Assembly (NCBI RefSeq): GCF_009707465.1
Contig: NZ_CP046120.1
Span: 2,695,501-2,759,500 of the forward strand
DNA from: Novosphingobium sp. Gsoil 351
GTDB taxonomy: Bacteria; Pseudomonadota; Alphaproteobacteria; Sphingomonadales; Sphingomonadaceae
Reading direction: 5' to 3'
DNA: 64,000 bases
Below the pieces are notes generated by a model, which was not told the origin of the DNA, made no database searches, and was given only the letters and a program-made list of their open reading frames with translations. A program made the translations under genes and the position numbers. Below are positions 39,879-50,024 of the stretch, one piece after another; the stretch's first letter is position 1; every line of letters starts with the position of its first letter.

Positions 39879-42176
39879 CAGAACGCCTGGCCCAGCGCGA
39901 CGTAGACCCCGATCCGGCTGTCGCCCTTGCGCGGGTTGAGCGGGGTGGCGACATCGATCCGCAGCGGGCCGAAGTTGGTGTAATAGCGCACGCCGATTCC
40001 CGCGCCGAAGCGCAAGTCCTGGAAGCTGGGGGTCGTGGTCGTGTCAACAGCGCCGGCATCGACAAACGGCACGAACGCCAGCGCCCCGCCGAACAATCCG
40101 GTGCGCACGCGCGCCTCGACCGACAGTTCGCTCAAACTGCGGCCGCCGCTGGGGTCGCCTAGCGTGTCGCGCGGGCCGATCTGCTGATAGCCATAGCCGC
40201 GCACCGATCCGCCGCCTCCGGCATAGAACCGTCGCGACGGGGCGATGTCTGCAATGTGCGCGCCGGTAATCGTTCCCAGCCGCGCGCGCGCCGCCAGCAC
40301 GATCCGTTCGCTCACCGGCTGGTAGTAGCTGCCGTCGAACTGCGCCTTGATGTAAGTCGCGCTGCCGCCGTTGTTGATCTTCGAATATTCGGGCGAGAAG
40401 CGCAGCCCGGCGCGGAAGCCTTCCTTGGGATCGAGCAGGTCGTCGCTCGCGTCATAGAGGAAGTGCGCCGGAATCGCGCCGATGAAGTAGGTCTGGCGCG
40501 GCGACCGGATACCCGCCACCGGACCCTCGCGCTCTTGCGTCGCGACCGCTTCCAGCCCGATCCCGTAAGTCCAGCGCTTCTGGTAGAGGATGGTCGATTG
40601 ACGCTCGAAGCTCGTGATGAATGAGATCGTCCGCGCATCGAACGCGTCGCGGTCCTGGGTCTGGGCGAACAGATCGACGCTGAGCACCCGGTCGCGGCCC
40701 ATGAAGTTGTTGCGGCGATAGGTGACCCCGGCGAGCTGCTCCTGGGTGCCCGCAACCCCGCGCACCCGCAGCAGGCCCTCGGGTGGGAAGAAGTTGCGAT
40801 GCTCCCAGCTAGCTTCGGCGCGGAACCCTTCGCCGCTAGAGTAACCCACCAGTCCGGCGATCGTGCGCAGCTTGGCCTTGGTCAGCGCCACATCGAGATC
40901 GACGGTTCCAAGCTTCCCCGGGCCGGGATCGCCGGGCGCCGGGGCCTGCGTCTCGCGCGGGGTGACCGTTACGCTCGAGACCAGCCCGGTGGCGAGGATC
41001 GCGCGGCGCAAGTCGTCGACCTTCGACTTCTGGTAGAGATCGCCGGGACCAAACCGCGCGATGCGGGCGAGGTGCTTCGAACTGAGGAACTGGGGCAGCG
41101 CGCTGATCACCTGGCCGAAGTTGTACTTGCCTGCCGGGGTTACGGGCAGTGTCAGGTCGCCTTCGCGGCGGGCATGATCGATAAGCAGATCGGGCTCACC
41201 GACTTTGGCGAAGGCATAGCCGGTCTCGCCCAGCTCGATGGTCAGGTCGGCCTGCTCGGTGACAATTTTGTCGCCGATCACCGGCTCGCCCGGCTGGATG
41301 TCGAAGGCGGCGCGCAGCTTGGCGAAATCGTTGCCGGTGGCCTCCAGATCGTGAAGGTCGATCGCGCCGAAGACATAGCGCGGGCCGGGAATCACGTCGA
41401 AACGCACCCGAACCTTGCCCGGATCGGGGGGCTGGCGCGTCGCCGTCGCGGCATCGCTGGTCCCGCCCTGCCTGGCCCCGCCGAGTGTCTGATAAACCTC
41501 GGCGTCGTAGTAGCCGTAGTTGCGTAGCGTCGCCAGCAACAGGTCGCGGTCGGAGCGGGCGCGGCGCGCGAGCTGGGCGATGTTGTCGTCGTCGCCACGC
41601 AGCCGCCGCAATGTCGACAGCGCAGCGAAACGATCTGCGATGTCGTCGCGGCCGATTGTTTCCTCGGTCGCGGGGAAGGCCAGCTCGACGCCCTTGCTCA
41701 AGTCGTCCACCTTGGCGTCGACCAACCGCGGCGCCGCTTCGCCCGGAGCGACGCCCGCCGCCTCGAGCTCCTTCTCGGCCGCATCCTGAGCCAGTTGGAT
41801 GTCGGGCTCGGGGGTCAGCGGCTCGACCGCGGGGGAGGACCTGGTCGTCGGGCCAGGCGAGCTGGAGCTCGGGCAGGTCGGCGAGCGGCGAGCCGGGATC
41901 GAGCAATGCTGCCGCGCCTGGGGGCGCTGCCGCCGCGGCGGGGGCCTGCTGGACCCAGGCTTCGGGATTGCGGACCGCGCTGTCGGGGATCAGGTCCTCG
42001 AGCGAAGGTTCGGCGGTGACGGGAACGGGCGGTGGAGCCGGTTCGACGGGAGTGGCTGGAGGCTCAACGGTCGCCGGCTGAGCGACTGGTGCGGTCTGCG
42101 CGAAGGCCGGGTCGGTAAGCGCCAGCAGCGCGATGCCGACGAGCAGTGTTGGGGCGAATCGGCGGGAAAGCGCCAA
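39878..42176 (-). pseudogene. tamA: Outer-membrane assembly factor TamA (BamA/Omp85 family), interrupted by a frameshift
   Basis: A TTG at 42176, 8 bp after the bpt stop, starts a signal peptide (ALLALTDPAFAQT) and a Pro/Ala-rich linker. At a run of five C in the coding sense (plus-strand G at 41831-41835) one base too many shifts the frame; the family sequence continues as AVEPLTPEPDIQLAQDAAEKELEA in the next frame. The remainder holds POTRA-like domains (YGYYDAEVYQTL, GPRYVFGAIDL) and a 16-strand barrel with the Omp85 motif GGGGSVRGYGYQQIGP and a C-terminal GVYVALGQAF ending in Phe. As sequenced, the two parts are out of frame. The neighbouring tamB supports the name. Confidence 0.85.
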
Positions 42177-42183
42177 CCCGCGA

Positions 42184-43038
42184 TCAAACGATCCGGTATT
42201 GCTTCTGCCCGCCTGGAACCCCGTCCTTGCCGACGCCGTCGAGCACGGGGATGGATTCGCGGGGAGGGGCGCTGGCGGCGCGACCGATGGCTCTCGCCTG
42301 GTCGCGCGGATCGAACCGCTCCCAACCTTCGCGGCCGAGCCGTTCGAGCGGGCGGTAGCGGACCTTGTACTGCATTCTTGCGGAACCTTCGACCCAATAG
42401 CCGAGATAGACGTAAGGCAGCCCCGATCGTGCGGCGCGCAGGATGTGATCGAGGATGATGAAATTGCCAAGCCCGGTCCGCGTCTCATGCTCGGGATCGT
42501 AGAAGCTGTAGATCATGCTCAGCCCGTCGGCTTGCTGATCCGTGAGGCATGCCCCCACCAGCTTACCAGGCACGACCCCGTCGCCCGGTTCCCTGTATTC
42601 AATGACATAGCTCTTTACGGGGGTGTGTTCCACCATATCCGCAAAGTCCATTTCATCCATCGTCGCCATGCCGCCACCGGGGTGGCGTGTCGCCAGATAA
42701 CGCTGGAGCAAATCGAATTGTTCCGCCGTCGACCACGGCTTGCAGGCGGAAACTTCCAGATCGGCATTGCGCTGGATAACCTTGCGCTGGGTCGCCGATG
42801 GCACGAACTCGTCCGCCGCGACGCGAACCGAAACGCACGCCTGGCAGTCGAGGCACGAGGGACGGTAGGCGACGGTCTGCGAGCGGCGGAAACCTATCCG
42901 TCCGAGCGCATCGTTAAGAGAATCCGCGTGCGGGCCCTTGAGCTCGGTGAACACCTTGCGTTCGCTCTTGCCCGCGAGATACGGGCAGGGCGCCGGGCTG
43001 GTGACGAAAAACCGGGGAAAGCGCACGGGGGCCGTCAC
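42184..43038 (-). CDS. bpt: Aspartate/glutamate leucyltransferase (Bpt, leucyl-tRNA-protein transferase)
   Basis: 284 residues from GTG 43038; an in-frame TTG at 43059 adds 7 residues. The N-terminal ATE domain has the Cys motif of arginyl/leucyl transferases: [17 protein letters not shown] and [13 protein letters not shown]. The C-terminal half has [14 protein letters not shown] and [26 protein letters not shown]. Bpt attaches Leu to N-terminal Asp or Glu, marking proteins for ClpS-ClpAP. tamA starts 8 bp downstream and tamB overlaps tamA, so bpt may share their transcript, though the functional link is not obvious. Confidence 0.93.
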   Translation of the reverse strand: MTAPVRFPRFFVTSPAPCPYLAGKSERKVFTELKGPHADSLNDALGRIGFRRSQTVAYRPSCLDCQACVSVRVAADEFVPSATQRKVIQRNADLEVSACKPWSTAEQFDLLQRYLATRHPGGGMATMDEMDFADMVEHTPVKSYVIEYREPGDGVVPGKLVGACLTDQQADGLSMIYSFYDPEHETRTGLGNFIILDHILRAARSGLPYVYLGYWVEGSARMQYKVRYRPLERLGREGWERFDPRDQARAIGRAASAPPRESIPVLDGVGKDGVPGGQKQYRIV

Positions 43039-43214
43039 GTCTTCACAGCATCCTTCCAACCGCGAACCTGGGTTTCGGCTCTGCGGCGACTATGACCGAG
43101 CACGAGTAATGGTGAAAGAGGCTTAACCACGAAACAGGGTTAGCGAACGATTATTTTGCACATTGTTGACGACCAGGAGGCCTCGGTCCGCCCCGCGACG
43201 GCACAGTCGACCGT

Positions 43215-43724
43215 CTAGAGCTTGAGCCGCGGCATGCCCATGAAGTCGCGTTTGCCGATCTTGAGCCCCTGGGCGCGCAAGATGTCGTAGGCGGTAGCGG
43301 CGTGGAAATAGAAATTAGGCTGGGCGAAGCTCAGGAGGAAGGTTTCGGCGGTGAACGGCATCCGTGTCTGGCCGAATTCGAACGCCATGTCCTGGCCGAT
43401 GAAGCCCTCAATTTCGCTCGGGTCGAGCGCGGCAAGGAAGGCGTCGGCGTCTGCCAGCTTGGCCTTTAGCGCAGCGAAGTTGTCGGGCCATGGCGCGGTG
43501 CTCGGCGAATAGACCCCTGCGCGCACCCCTTCGATCGCGCCCTGCGAATGTTCGGCTACCGACTTTATCTGGTAACCAAGTGGGAGCATATCGGGCGCCA
43601 GCCGTGCCTCGATCAAGGTGGCATCGGCGGTTTCGTGCGCGACCGCCTTGTCGATAAGCGCCGACGTGGCGGCGATGATCTGGCGGTAGGACGGGATCGT
43701 CGCGTCGTAGAGCGAAAGCGGCAT
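43215..43724 (-). CDS. DUF1993 family protein
   Basis: 169 residues with the DUF1993 pattern: MPLSLYDATIPSYRQII at the start, LAPDMLPLGYQIKSVAEHS, then FLLSFAQPNFYFHAATAYDILRAQG and a C-terminal GKRDFMG. Structures of related proteins are four-helix bundles of the DinB-like type. The biochemical role is unknown. The gene stands alone, downstream of a half REP element in its 5' region. Confidence 0.88.
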   Translation of the reverse strand: MPLSLYDATIPSYRQIIAATSALIDKAVAHETADATLIEARLAPDMLPLGYQIKSVAEHSQGAIEGVRAGVYSPSTAPWPDNFAALKAKLADADAFLAALDPSEIEGFIGQDMAFEFGQTRMPFTAETFLLSFAQPNFYFHAATAYDILRAQGLKIGKRDFMGMPRLKL

Positions 43725-43757
43725 GAGAAACCTCTCCGATTGATACTAAAGCACAAA

Positions 43758-43843
43758 ACCCGTTCACACCGAGCTTGTCGAAGCACCGCTAATTGCCTTC
43801 ATTTCTATCGAGCGGCTGCAGAAAGGACTAGCTGTCCTTCTGC
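43758..43843. repeat. Half REP element and a bulged hairpin
   Basis: GTTCACACCGAGCTTGTCGAAGCACCG (near 43758-43784) is a single arm of the class seen between glnB and glnA. Next to it GCAGAAAGGAC (43818-43828) pairs with GTCCTTCTGC (43834-43843) with one bulged A. The hairpin lies downstream of the M20 gene on the minus strand and may end its transcript. Confidence 0.5.
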
Positions 43844-43878
43844 GGGCGCGGCACGAGCGGCACCTCTTGTGGTAAGTG

Positions 43879-45085
43879 TCAGGTGAACCCGTTCGCCAGA
43901 AACTCTTCCGCAAGTCCAGCCAGCAGAGCGGCGCCCTTGGGCATAACCCCCTCGTCGAGAATCATCCGGGTCGAATGCAGCCCGCAGCAGCTGGCGAGGT
44001 CCGCGCCCTCGTGCGCTACCCCAAGGAAGAACATCGCGCCGGGAATCTTCTCGAGCACATAGGCGAAGTCCTCCGCCCCCATGATCGGATCGCGCATGCG
44101 GTGGAAGGCGCCGGCGCCGAACAGTGCAGTGCCGACCGTCTCGCCCAGCGCCACCGCGCGTTCGTCGCAGATCGTCACGGGGAAACCTTCCTCGATCCGC
44201 ACCGTGGCCGTCAGGCCGTGCGCCGAAGCGATCCCTTCGGCAAGGCGGGTGATCTCTTCCTTCAAGCGCGCGCGCGTTGGGGCTGAGCGTTCGCATCGTC
44301 CCGTCGAGTTCGCAAGCGTCGGGGATGACGTTATTGGTCGTCCCTGAAACGATCTTGGCGATCGTCACCACCACCGCGTCGGCGGCATCGAAGCGGCGGG
44401 TGACCAGCGCCTGGAGCGCGGTGACGATCTCACACGCTACCGGGATCGGATCTAGCGTCTGGTGCGGCATGGAAGCGTGGCCGCCGCGCCCGTTGACGAC
44501 GATGAACAAGCGGTCGGCGGCGGCCAGCAACGGTCCGGCGCGCCCGGCGACCATCCCGCCCGGCCCGGTTGGCATCACGTGCAGCGCGAAGGCAGCGTCG
44601 GGGAGCGGGTCCAGCAGCCCGTCCTCGAGCATGAACCGCGCCCCGTGCCAGCCTTCCTCTCCCGGCTGGAACATGAAGTGGACTTGACCTTCGAGAAATT
44701 CGGTCCGCGCGCACAGCAGTTCCGCAGCTCCTGCGAGCATCGCGGTATGCGCGTCATGGCCGCAGGCGTGCATTGCGCCTGACACGGTGCTGGCGAACTC
44801 CAGCCCGGTTTCCTCGGGCATCGGCAGCGCATCCATGTCGCCGCGCAGCAGCACCGAACGCCCCGGCTTGCCCGTATCGAGCGTCGCGACCATCCCCGTG
44901 GTCGAAGGCCCATCGCGCCAGTTCAGCGGCAGATGCGCCAGCGCGGCCCGCACTTTGGCGCTGGTCCTGGGATTGTGCAGACCGAGTTCGGGTTCGAGAT
45001 GGATCGCGCGGCGCAGTGCGATGAGCTTGTCGCCCAGCGCGGCGGCGGAGGCGTTGAGGGCGGGGCGGTCGAGAACGGTGGCCAT
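43879..45085 (-). pseudogene. M20 family amidohydrolase (hippurate/IAA-amino-acid hydrolase-like), frameshifted
   Basis: From ATG 45085 the protein shows the M20 metal-site motifs RGDMDALPMPEETG, HACGHDAHTAMLAG and FQPGEEGWHGARFMLEDG and the dimerisation region GRGGHASMPHQTLDP. After MRTLSPNAR the family continues in another frame (LKEEITRLAEGIASAHG ... GAEDFAYVLEKIPGAMFFLG ... GLHSTRMILDEG) to the stop at 43879. The shift lies in an 11-nt GC alternation (44266-44276); loss of one GC dinucleotide or gain of one base would explain it. Restored, it would be a normal amidohydrolase of about 400 residues that splits N-acyl or aromatic amino-acid conjugates. Confidence 0.82.
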
Positions 45086-45126
45086 TTCCTGATCCTACGC
45101 CTTCAGGACCGCCTGTCGAGCCTCGT

Positions 45127-46371
45127 TCACGCCAACTCCACCTGGCTCACCGCGTACCCCTTGGCGCGCAATGCCTCGATCAGCCTCTCGAGCTGGTCCT
45201 TGTCGCGGGCCTCGCATTCGATGTCGGTGATCAGGCCCTTGGCGGGCAGCGTGGTGAAGATCCGCTGGTGGTAGATCTCGATGATATTGACCTGGTGCGT
45301 ATCGAATTCACGCATCACCTTGAACAGCGCGCCGGGGCGGTCTTGCAAGGTCAGGCGAAGCCGCGCCAGACGGCCGGAACGAGCCAAGTCGCGGAGCAGG
45401 ACATTGGCGAGCAAGCGGGTGTCGATGTTGCCGCCGCACAGCACGATCCCGATCTTGCGCCCGGCGAACAGCTCGCGGTGGGCGAGCACCGCGGCCAGTC
45501 CCGCCGCGCCCGCACCCTCGACCACGGTCTTCTCGATCTGGAGCAGCAGCGCCACTGCGCTTTCCAATGCCGCCTCGTCGACCAGAACGATGTCGTCGAG
45601 CAGGTTCGCGAGCCAGCCTGAAGTCAGCTCGCCCGGTTCCTTGACCGCGATGCCTTCAGCCAGAGTATCGCCGCCGCAGGGCAGCACGGTTCCCTTGAGG
45701 CGATTGTACATCGATGGGTAGAGTGCCGCCTCGACCCCGATCAGGCCGATCTCCGGCTTGATCGCACGGGCCACGGTGCCCATGCCCGAGGCCAGCCCAC
45801 CGCCGCCAACGGGGATCGCGAGCATGTCGAGCTCGGGCACGTCCTCGAGCATTTCGAGCGCGACGGTGCCCTGGCCCGCAGCCACGTGGGGGTCGTCGAA
45901 CGGGTGAACGAAAGTCAGCCCCAGCTCGCCTTCAAGCTGGCGGGCATGGGCATAAGCATCGTCGAACGTCTCGCCCTCGAGCACGACGATCCCGCCGACG
46001 CTTTCGGTCTGCATGACCTTAACCGTGGGCGTGGTCCGCGGCATCACGATCGTCGCTGGGATGCCTAGGCGGGTGGCGTGATAGCTCAGACCCTGGGCGT
46101 GGTTGCCCGCCGAGGCCGCGATGACGCCCCGGTTGCCGCGCTCGCCGCCCAGCAGGAGCAGCGCGTTGAGCGCGCCGCGTTCCTTGTAGGCGGCGGTGAA
46201 CTGGAGGTTTTCGAACTTCAGCCAGATTTCGGCGCCGCTAATCGCGGACAGCGTCTTGCTGTGCAGCGTTGGGGTGCGCACCACCTGACCCTCAATCCGT
46301 GCCGCCGCGGCGCGAACGTCGGCGACCGAAAGCAATTGACCGGGGGCGGGCGAGAGGAGCGGCTTGTGCAT
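45127..46371 (-). CDS. Threonine ammonia-lyase with ACT domain
   Basis: 414 residues from ATG 46371; the frame is open further upstream but that part overlaps the vanZ-like gene and is not conserved. The PLP lysine lies in FTAAYKERGALNALL, the phosphate-binding loop is PVGGGGLASGMG, and VLCGGNIDTRLL is typical. The C-terminal 80 residues form an ACT domain (LTLQDRPGALFKVMREFDTHQVNIIEI). This layout matches the biosynthetic/catabolic TdcB-like enzymes of alphaproteobacteria that deaminate threonine to 2-oxobutanoate; serine may also be used. Confidence 0.93.
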   Translation of the reverse strand: MHKPLLSPAPGQLLSVADVRAAAARIEGQVVRTPTLHSKTLSAISGAEIWLKFENLQFTAAYKERGALNALLLLGGERGNRGVIAASAGNHAQGLSYHATRLGIPATIVMPRTTPTVKVMQTESVGGIVVLEGETFDDAYAHARQLEGELGLTFVHPFDDPHVAAGQGTVALEMLEDVPELDMLAIPVGGGGLASGMGTVARAIKPEIGLIGVEAALYPSMYNRLKGTVLPCGGDTLAEGIAVKEPGELTSGWLANLLDDIVLVDEAALESAVALLLQIEKTVVEGAGAAGLAAVLAHRELFAGRKIGIVLCGGNIDTRLLANVLLRDLARSGRLARLRLTLQDRPGALFKVMREFDTHQVNIIEIYHQRIFTTLPAKGLITDIECEARDKDQLERLIEALRAKGYAVSQVELA

Positions 46372-46412
46372 GGCTGGGGCGCCGTAACCAAAACCGGTGC
46401 CGATGTGAACCG

Positions 46413-46796
46413 CTATCCCGGTTCGACAGGGGTTCGGCCTATCCGGCGCCCTGGTGCCAGCCAGGCGAGCAGTAGGACCACGACCACGGCGGCGGCGGTG
46501 TCCGTCGCCCAGTCGAGCACGTCGCAATCGCGGTGCAGCGCGGGGATCGATTGGAGCACTTCGATCGCCGCACCCAGGAACGATAGCCGCTCGACGATCA
46601 GCCGCCGCGGCGCGCCGGTGAAGCCGAACCAGGCGAGGGTGGCGAGGACCGCGAACACCGCGAAATGCTGGACTTTGTCGGAATATGGGAACCTCGGCCC
46701 GAATTCGGATGGGGACGCCAGCGCCGTCACGGTCGAGAATATCGCGGCGGCGTAGAACGCCTGGCGGAACAGGCGCGGATCGAGCAGACGGGTCAT
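46413..46796 (-). CDS. VanZ-like family membrane protein
   Basis: 127 residues from ATG 46796. Four predicted membrane segments, with the VanZ-like signature YSDKVQHFAVFAVLATLAWFGF (Asp-Lys then His) and EVLQSIPALHRDCDVLDWATDTAAAVVVVLLL. The physiological role of single-domain VanZ-like proteins is unknown; a link to teicoplanin resistance is only historical. It reads towards the threonine ammonia-lyase gene 41 bp away. Confidence 0.82.
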   Translation of the reverse strand: MTRLLDPRLFRQAFYAAAIFSTVTALASPSEFGPRFPYSDKVQHFAVFAVLATLAWFGFTGAPRRLIVERLSFLGAAIEVLQSIPALHRDCDVLDWATDTAAAVVVVLLLAWLAPGRRIGRTPVEPG

Positions 46797-46890
46797 GCGC
46801 GCCCCGGTAGGGGTTCGGCACGGCCCGTCAAGCAACGCGCTGCCGAGCGGCGGGTATTTGCGCGGAGTGAAAACGCGCTAAGACGGGGCC

Positions 46891-47802
46891 ATGACAGAAA
46901 CCCTGCCCAAACCCCTCAACGTCTCGTTCCTCGGCTTGGGCGTGATGGGATCGCCGATGGCCAGGCATCTCGCCAACGCCGGGCATCGGCTGACCATCTA
47001 CAACCGCTCGCCCGAACGGATAGAACGCTGGCGGGCCGATCATCCGGACCTGACGGCGCGGGTCGCGCAGTCGCCCGGAGAGGCCGCCGAAGGAGCGGAC
47101 GCGGTCATCACCTGCGTCGGCAACGACGACGACCTAGCCGGGGTCGTGCTCGGCCCCGCGGGGGTGTTCGCGCACTTGCGCCGGGGCGGGATATTCATCG
47201 ATCACACCACCGTTTCGGCCAAGATCGCCCGCCAGATCGCGGTTGAGGGGCGCGACAAGGAAATCCTGTGCGTCGATGCTCCGGTCACCGGAGGACAGGC
47301 CGGGGCGGAAAAGGGCAAGCTGTCGATCATGTGCGGGGGCAGCGCCAAGGCGATCGCCGCGGCGCGCCCGGTGATGGAGGCCTACGCCGCGCGAATCGTC
47401 CACGTCGGCAAGGCCGGGGCCGGGCAGTCGACCAAGATGGTCGACCAGATCTGCATTGGCGCGGTCGTCGCCGGGCTGGCCGAAGCCGTGCGCTTCGCCC
47501 AGGCCGCGCGGCTCGACCTGGATAATGTCTATGAGGCGATCTCAGGAGGCGGCGGGCAGAGCTGGCAGATGGACAACCGCTGGGCGACGATGGTCGACGG
47601 CCGCTTCGACTTCGGCTTCGCGATCGACTGGATGCGCAAGGATCTTGGGCTGGCGCTCGAGGAGGCGCGCAACCTCGGCGCGGCGGTGCCGATTGCGGCG
47701 CTGGTCGATCAGTTCTTCGCCGATGCGCAGGCCCTGGGTGCCGGGCGCGAGGACACCAGCGCGTTGATCAAGCGCCTGCCGCGGAAGGGCAGCGCCGCGT
47801 GA
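46891..47802 (+). CDS. NAD(P)-dependent beta-hydroxyacid dehydrogenase (HIBADH family)
   Basis: 303 residues. FLGLGVMGSPMARHLANAGHRLTIYNRSPE is the Rossmann dinucleotide-binding start, with Asn-Arg after strand 2 suggesting NADP. DAPVTGGQAGAEKGKLSIMCGG binds substrate, and the catalytic Lys is in GKAGAGQSTKMVDQI. Family members act on 3-hydroxyisobutyrate, tartronate semialdehyde, glyoxylate or similar acids; which one is not decidable here. The stop overlaps the GTG start of the following amidohydrolase. Confidence 0.9.
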   Translation: MTETLPKPLNVSFLGLGVMGSPMARHLANAGHRLTIYNRSPERIERWRADHPDLTARVAQSPGEAAEGADAVITCVGNDDDLAGVVLGPAGVFAHLRRGGIFIDHTTVSAKIARQIAVEGRDKEILCVDAPVTGGQAGAEKGKLSIMCGGSAKAIAAARPVMEAYAARIVHVGKAGAGQSTKMVDQICIGAVVAGLAEAVRFAQAARLDLDNVYEAISGGGGQSWQMDNRWATMVDGRFDFGFAIDWMRKDLGLALEEARNLGAAVPIAALVDQFFADAQALGAGREDTSALIKRLPRKGSAA

Positions 47803-49478
47803 TTCTTCGCCTGCTTGCGGCCATCGCCCTGCTTGCCGCCGTCCCCGCCCGTGCTGATACGATGGTGATCAACGTCAACGGCGTGACGCTGGACGACAAG
47901 GGCCAGCCGCAGCGCTTCACCGCGCTCCAGTTCGGGCCCGACGGCAAGGTCAAGGCGCTGTTCCAGTCCAAGGACAAGCGTCCCAAGACCGAATACCAGA
48001 TCGACGGCAAGGGCCGGACGATGATCCCCGGGCTGATCGATGCCCACCTCCATGTGATGCAAGTCGGCTTCGCCGCGCTGACGCTCGACTTGTCCGGAAC
48101 CAAGTCGCTGGCCGAGGCGCAGGACAAGGTCCGCGCCTATGCCGCCGCCCATTCCGACCGCGCGTGGATCGTCGGGCGCGGGTGGAACCAGGAGGCCTGG
48201 GGGCTGGGCCGCTTCCCGACCGCCGCTGAGCTCGACGCCGCGGTCGCCGGGCGCCCGGTATGGCTCGAGCGGGTCGATGGCCATGCCGGGTGGGGCAACA
48301 CCGCGGCGCTCGCCGCGGCGGGAGTGACGGCGACGACCAAGGACCCGCCGGGCGGGCGGATCGAGCGGCTTCCCGGGGGCAAGCCCGCCGGGGTACTGGT
48401 CGATGAGGCCGCCGCGCTGGTCGCGCGCGCGGTTCCGGCGCCGCGGCCCGACGATCGCGATTTGGCGTTCGATACCGCGCAGCGCCTGCTGTTCGCCCGC
48501 GGGCTGACCGCGGTCGCGGACATGGGCACGAGCATCGAGGACTGGCAGACCTATCGCCGCGCCGGCGATGCCGGACGGCTGCGGCTGCGGGTAATGGCCT
48601 ACGCACTGGGGATCGAGGCAATGTCCCTCATCGGCGGGCCGGGGCCAACGCCGTGGCTCTACGACGACCGGCTGCGGCTCAATGGCCTGAAGCTGTACGC
48701 CGATGGCGCGCTGGGTTCGCGCGGGGCGCTGCTCAAGGCGCCGTATGCCGATGCGCCCCAGACCCGCGGGATCAGCCGGATCGGCGAGACCCAGCTCAAG
48801 AACCTCATGAGCCGCGCGGCGATGGATAACTTCCAGATCGCCGTCCACGCAATCGGCGACGGCGCCAACGCCGAGGTGCTCGATGCGATCCAAGACCTGG
48901 CGGCGACCTACAAGGGCGATCGCCGCTGGCGGATCGAGCACGCCCAGATCGTCGATCCGCTGGACATCCCGCGCTTCGGCAGGCTCGGCGTGATCGCCTC
49001 GATGCAGCCGATCCATCAGGTGTCCGACCGGACGATGGCCGAGGCGCGGCTGGGTCCGGCCCGGCTGGCCGGCGCCTACGCCTGGAAAAGCCTGGCCGCA
49101 GGCGGCGCGCGGCTAGCGTTCGGCTCCGATGCGCCCGTGGAACTGCCCGATCCGTTTGCCGGAATGGCCGCCGCTCTGACCCGCGAGGATGCATCGGGCC
49201 AGCCGTTCGGCGGGTGGCAGCCGCAGGAACGGATCGACCGTACCGCGGCGCTGGCGGGCTATACCACCGGCGCTGCCTGGGCCGGATTCGCCGAGCGCAA
49301 GTTCGGCCGGCTGGCGGCGGGGCTGCGCGCCGACTTCGTCCTCATAAATGTCGACCCGTTGCTCGCCCCGCCGGGCGAGCTGCGCAAGGCCCGGGTCTTG
49401 GAGACCTGGATCGGGGGCGAGAAGGTGTTCGAGGCGGCCCGGCCGCGCGACGGCGCGAGTGTCGACGAAAGTCGCTGA
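47799..49478 (+). CDS. Secreted amidohydrolase family protein (YtcJ-like)
   Basis: 559 residues from GTG 47799 with a signal peptide (MILRLLAAIALLAAVPARA). The metallo-hydrolase fold is shown by MIPGLIDAHLHVMQVGF, the long YtcJ-type insertion WIVGRGWNQEAWGLGRFPT, GLKLYADGALGSRGALLKAPYAD, IAVHAIGDGANAEVLDA, RIEHAQIVDP and LAFGSDAPVELPDPF. Such enzymes hydrolyse cyclic amides or related compounds; natural substrates are mostly unknown. It is translationally coupled to the dehydrogenase gene by a 4-bp overlap. Confidence 0.9.
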   Translation: MILRLLAAIALLAAVPARADTMVINVNGVTLDDKGQPQRFTALQFGPDGKVKALFQSKDKRPKTEYQIDGKGRTMIPGLIDAHLHVMQVGFAALTLDLSGTKSLAEAQDKVRAYAAAHSDRAWIVGRGWNQEAWGLGRFPTAAELDAAVAGRPVWLERVDGHAGWGNTAALAAAGVTATTKDPPGGRIERLPGGKPAGVLVDEAAALVARAVPAPRPDDRDLAFDTAQRLLFARGLTAVADMGTSIEDWQTYRRAGDAGRLRLRVMAYALGIEAMSLIGGPGPTPWLYDDRLRLNGLKLYADGALGSRGALLKAPYADAPQTRGISRIGETQLKNLMSRAAMDNFQIAVHAIGDGANAEVLDAIQDLAATYKGDRRWRIEHAQIVDPLDIPRFGRLGVIASMQPIHQVSDRTMAEARLGPARLAGAYAWKSLAAGGARLAFGSDAPVELPDPFAGMAAALTREDASGQPFGGWQPQERIDRTAALAGYTTGAAWAGFAERKFGRLAAGLRADFVLINVDPLLAPPGELRKARVLETWIGGEKVFEAARPRDGASVDESR

Positions 49479-49781
49479 TTGTTGCCGCAATGCAACAATC
49501 GCTGAAAAATGTGGCGGCACGCCTAGGGCGAGGAACTCTTATGGCGTTCATGTTTTGGAAGGATGTTCGGCTCTAGGTGGTTTTCAGGCTGGACAACGAA
49601 GGGGTCCCTGTCCAATAGTTCGAAGGCCGGTCGCGAGGTCGTGAACGGCAAGAAGAGTTTCCTGGAACTCCGGCACTGAGAGTGGTTGGACGGATAGGGT
49701 CCGAATTAGGTGTTTGGCTTGCGCCATGCTGTCGATGGCGTTAAGCGTCCGATCGAATAAAGCTCAAAAGGAGACGTTTCA
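49479..49781. other. Gap of 303 bp before the small secreted protein gene
   Basis: No coding region or RNA gene was recognised. Two GGAAC stretches occur, but neither is followed by CGTT at the EcfG spacing. The last 20 bp contain AAAAGGAG, the ribosome-binding site of the gene at 49782. Confidence 0.4.
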
Positions 49782-49997
49782 ATGAAGTTGCGTAATCTGG
49801 CTGCCGCTGTAGTAGCCACGTCGCTGACCGCGGTCCCCGCGTTCGCGCAAGCTGTCGAGCGGGCCGCTGCGCCGGTTGCCGACGCCAGCCAGATGGGCGG
49901 TTCTTCGACCCTCCTGCTGATCCTCGCGGTCGTCCTGATGGGCGCCGGGATCTACTTCCTGGTCGACAACGGCAACAACAATCCCGACAGCCCGTAA
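49782..49997 (+). CDS. Small secreted or membrane protein, 71 residues
   Basis: A signal peptide (MKLRNLAAAVVATSLTAVPAFAQ), an Ala-rich linker, then one hydrophobic segment (about residues 42-61) and a polar Asn/Asp/Pro tail. AAAAGGAG precedes the ATG by about 9 nt and a textbook terminator follows, so it is a real monocistronic gene. Similar short proteins are widespread in sphingomonads without assigned function. It is not a Flp pilin: it lacks the prepilin cleavage motif. Confidence 0.8.
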   Translation: MKLRNLAAAVVATSLTAVPAFAQAVERAAAPVADASQMGGSSTLLLILAVVLMGAGIYFLVDNGNNNPDSP

Positions 49998-50024
49998 GCC
50001 ACGGCTGTTCAGAGCAGTATTCGG

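Noticed and set aside
46396..46821. Upstream extension of the threonine ammonia-lyase frame to 46821
   Set aside because: It overlaps the VanZ-like gene on the same strand and has no similarity to PLP enzymes; the ATG at 46371 gives the expected N-terminus.
49665..49695. GGAAC-like EcfG promoter upstream of the small secreted protein
   Set aside because: The bases at the -10 position are not CGTT at 16 or 17 bp; too far from consensus.
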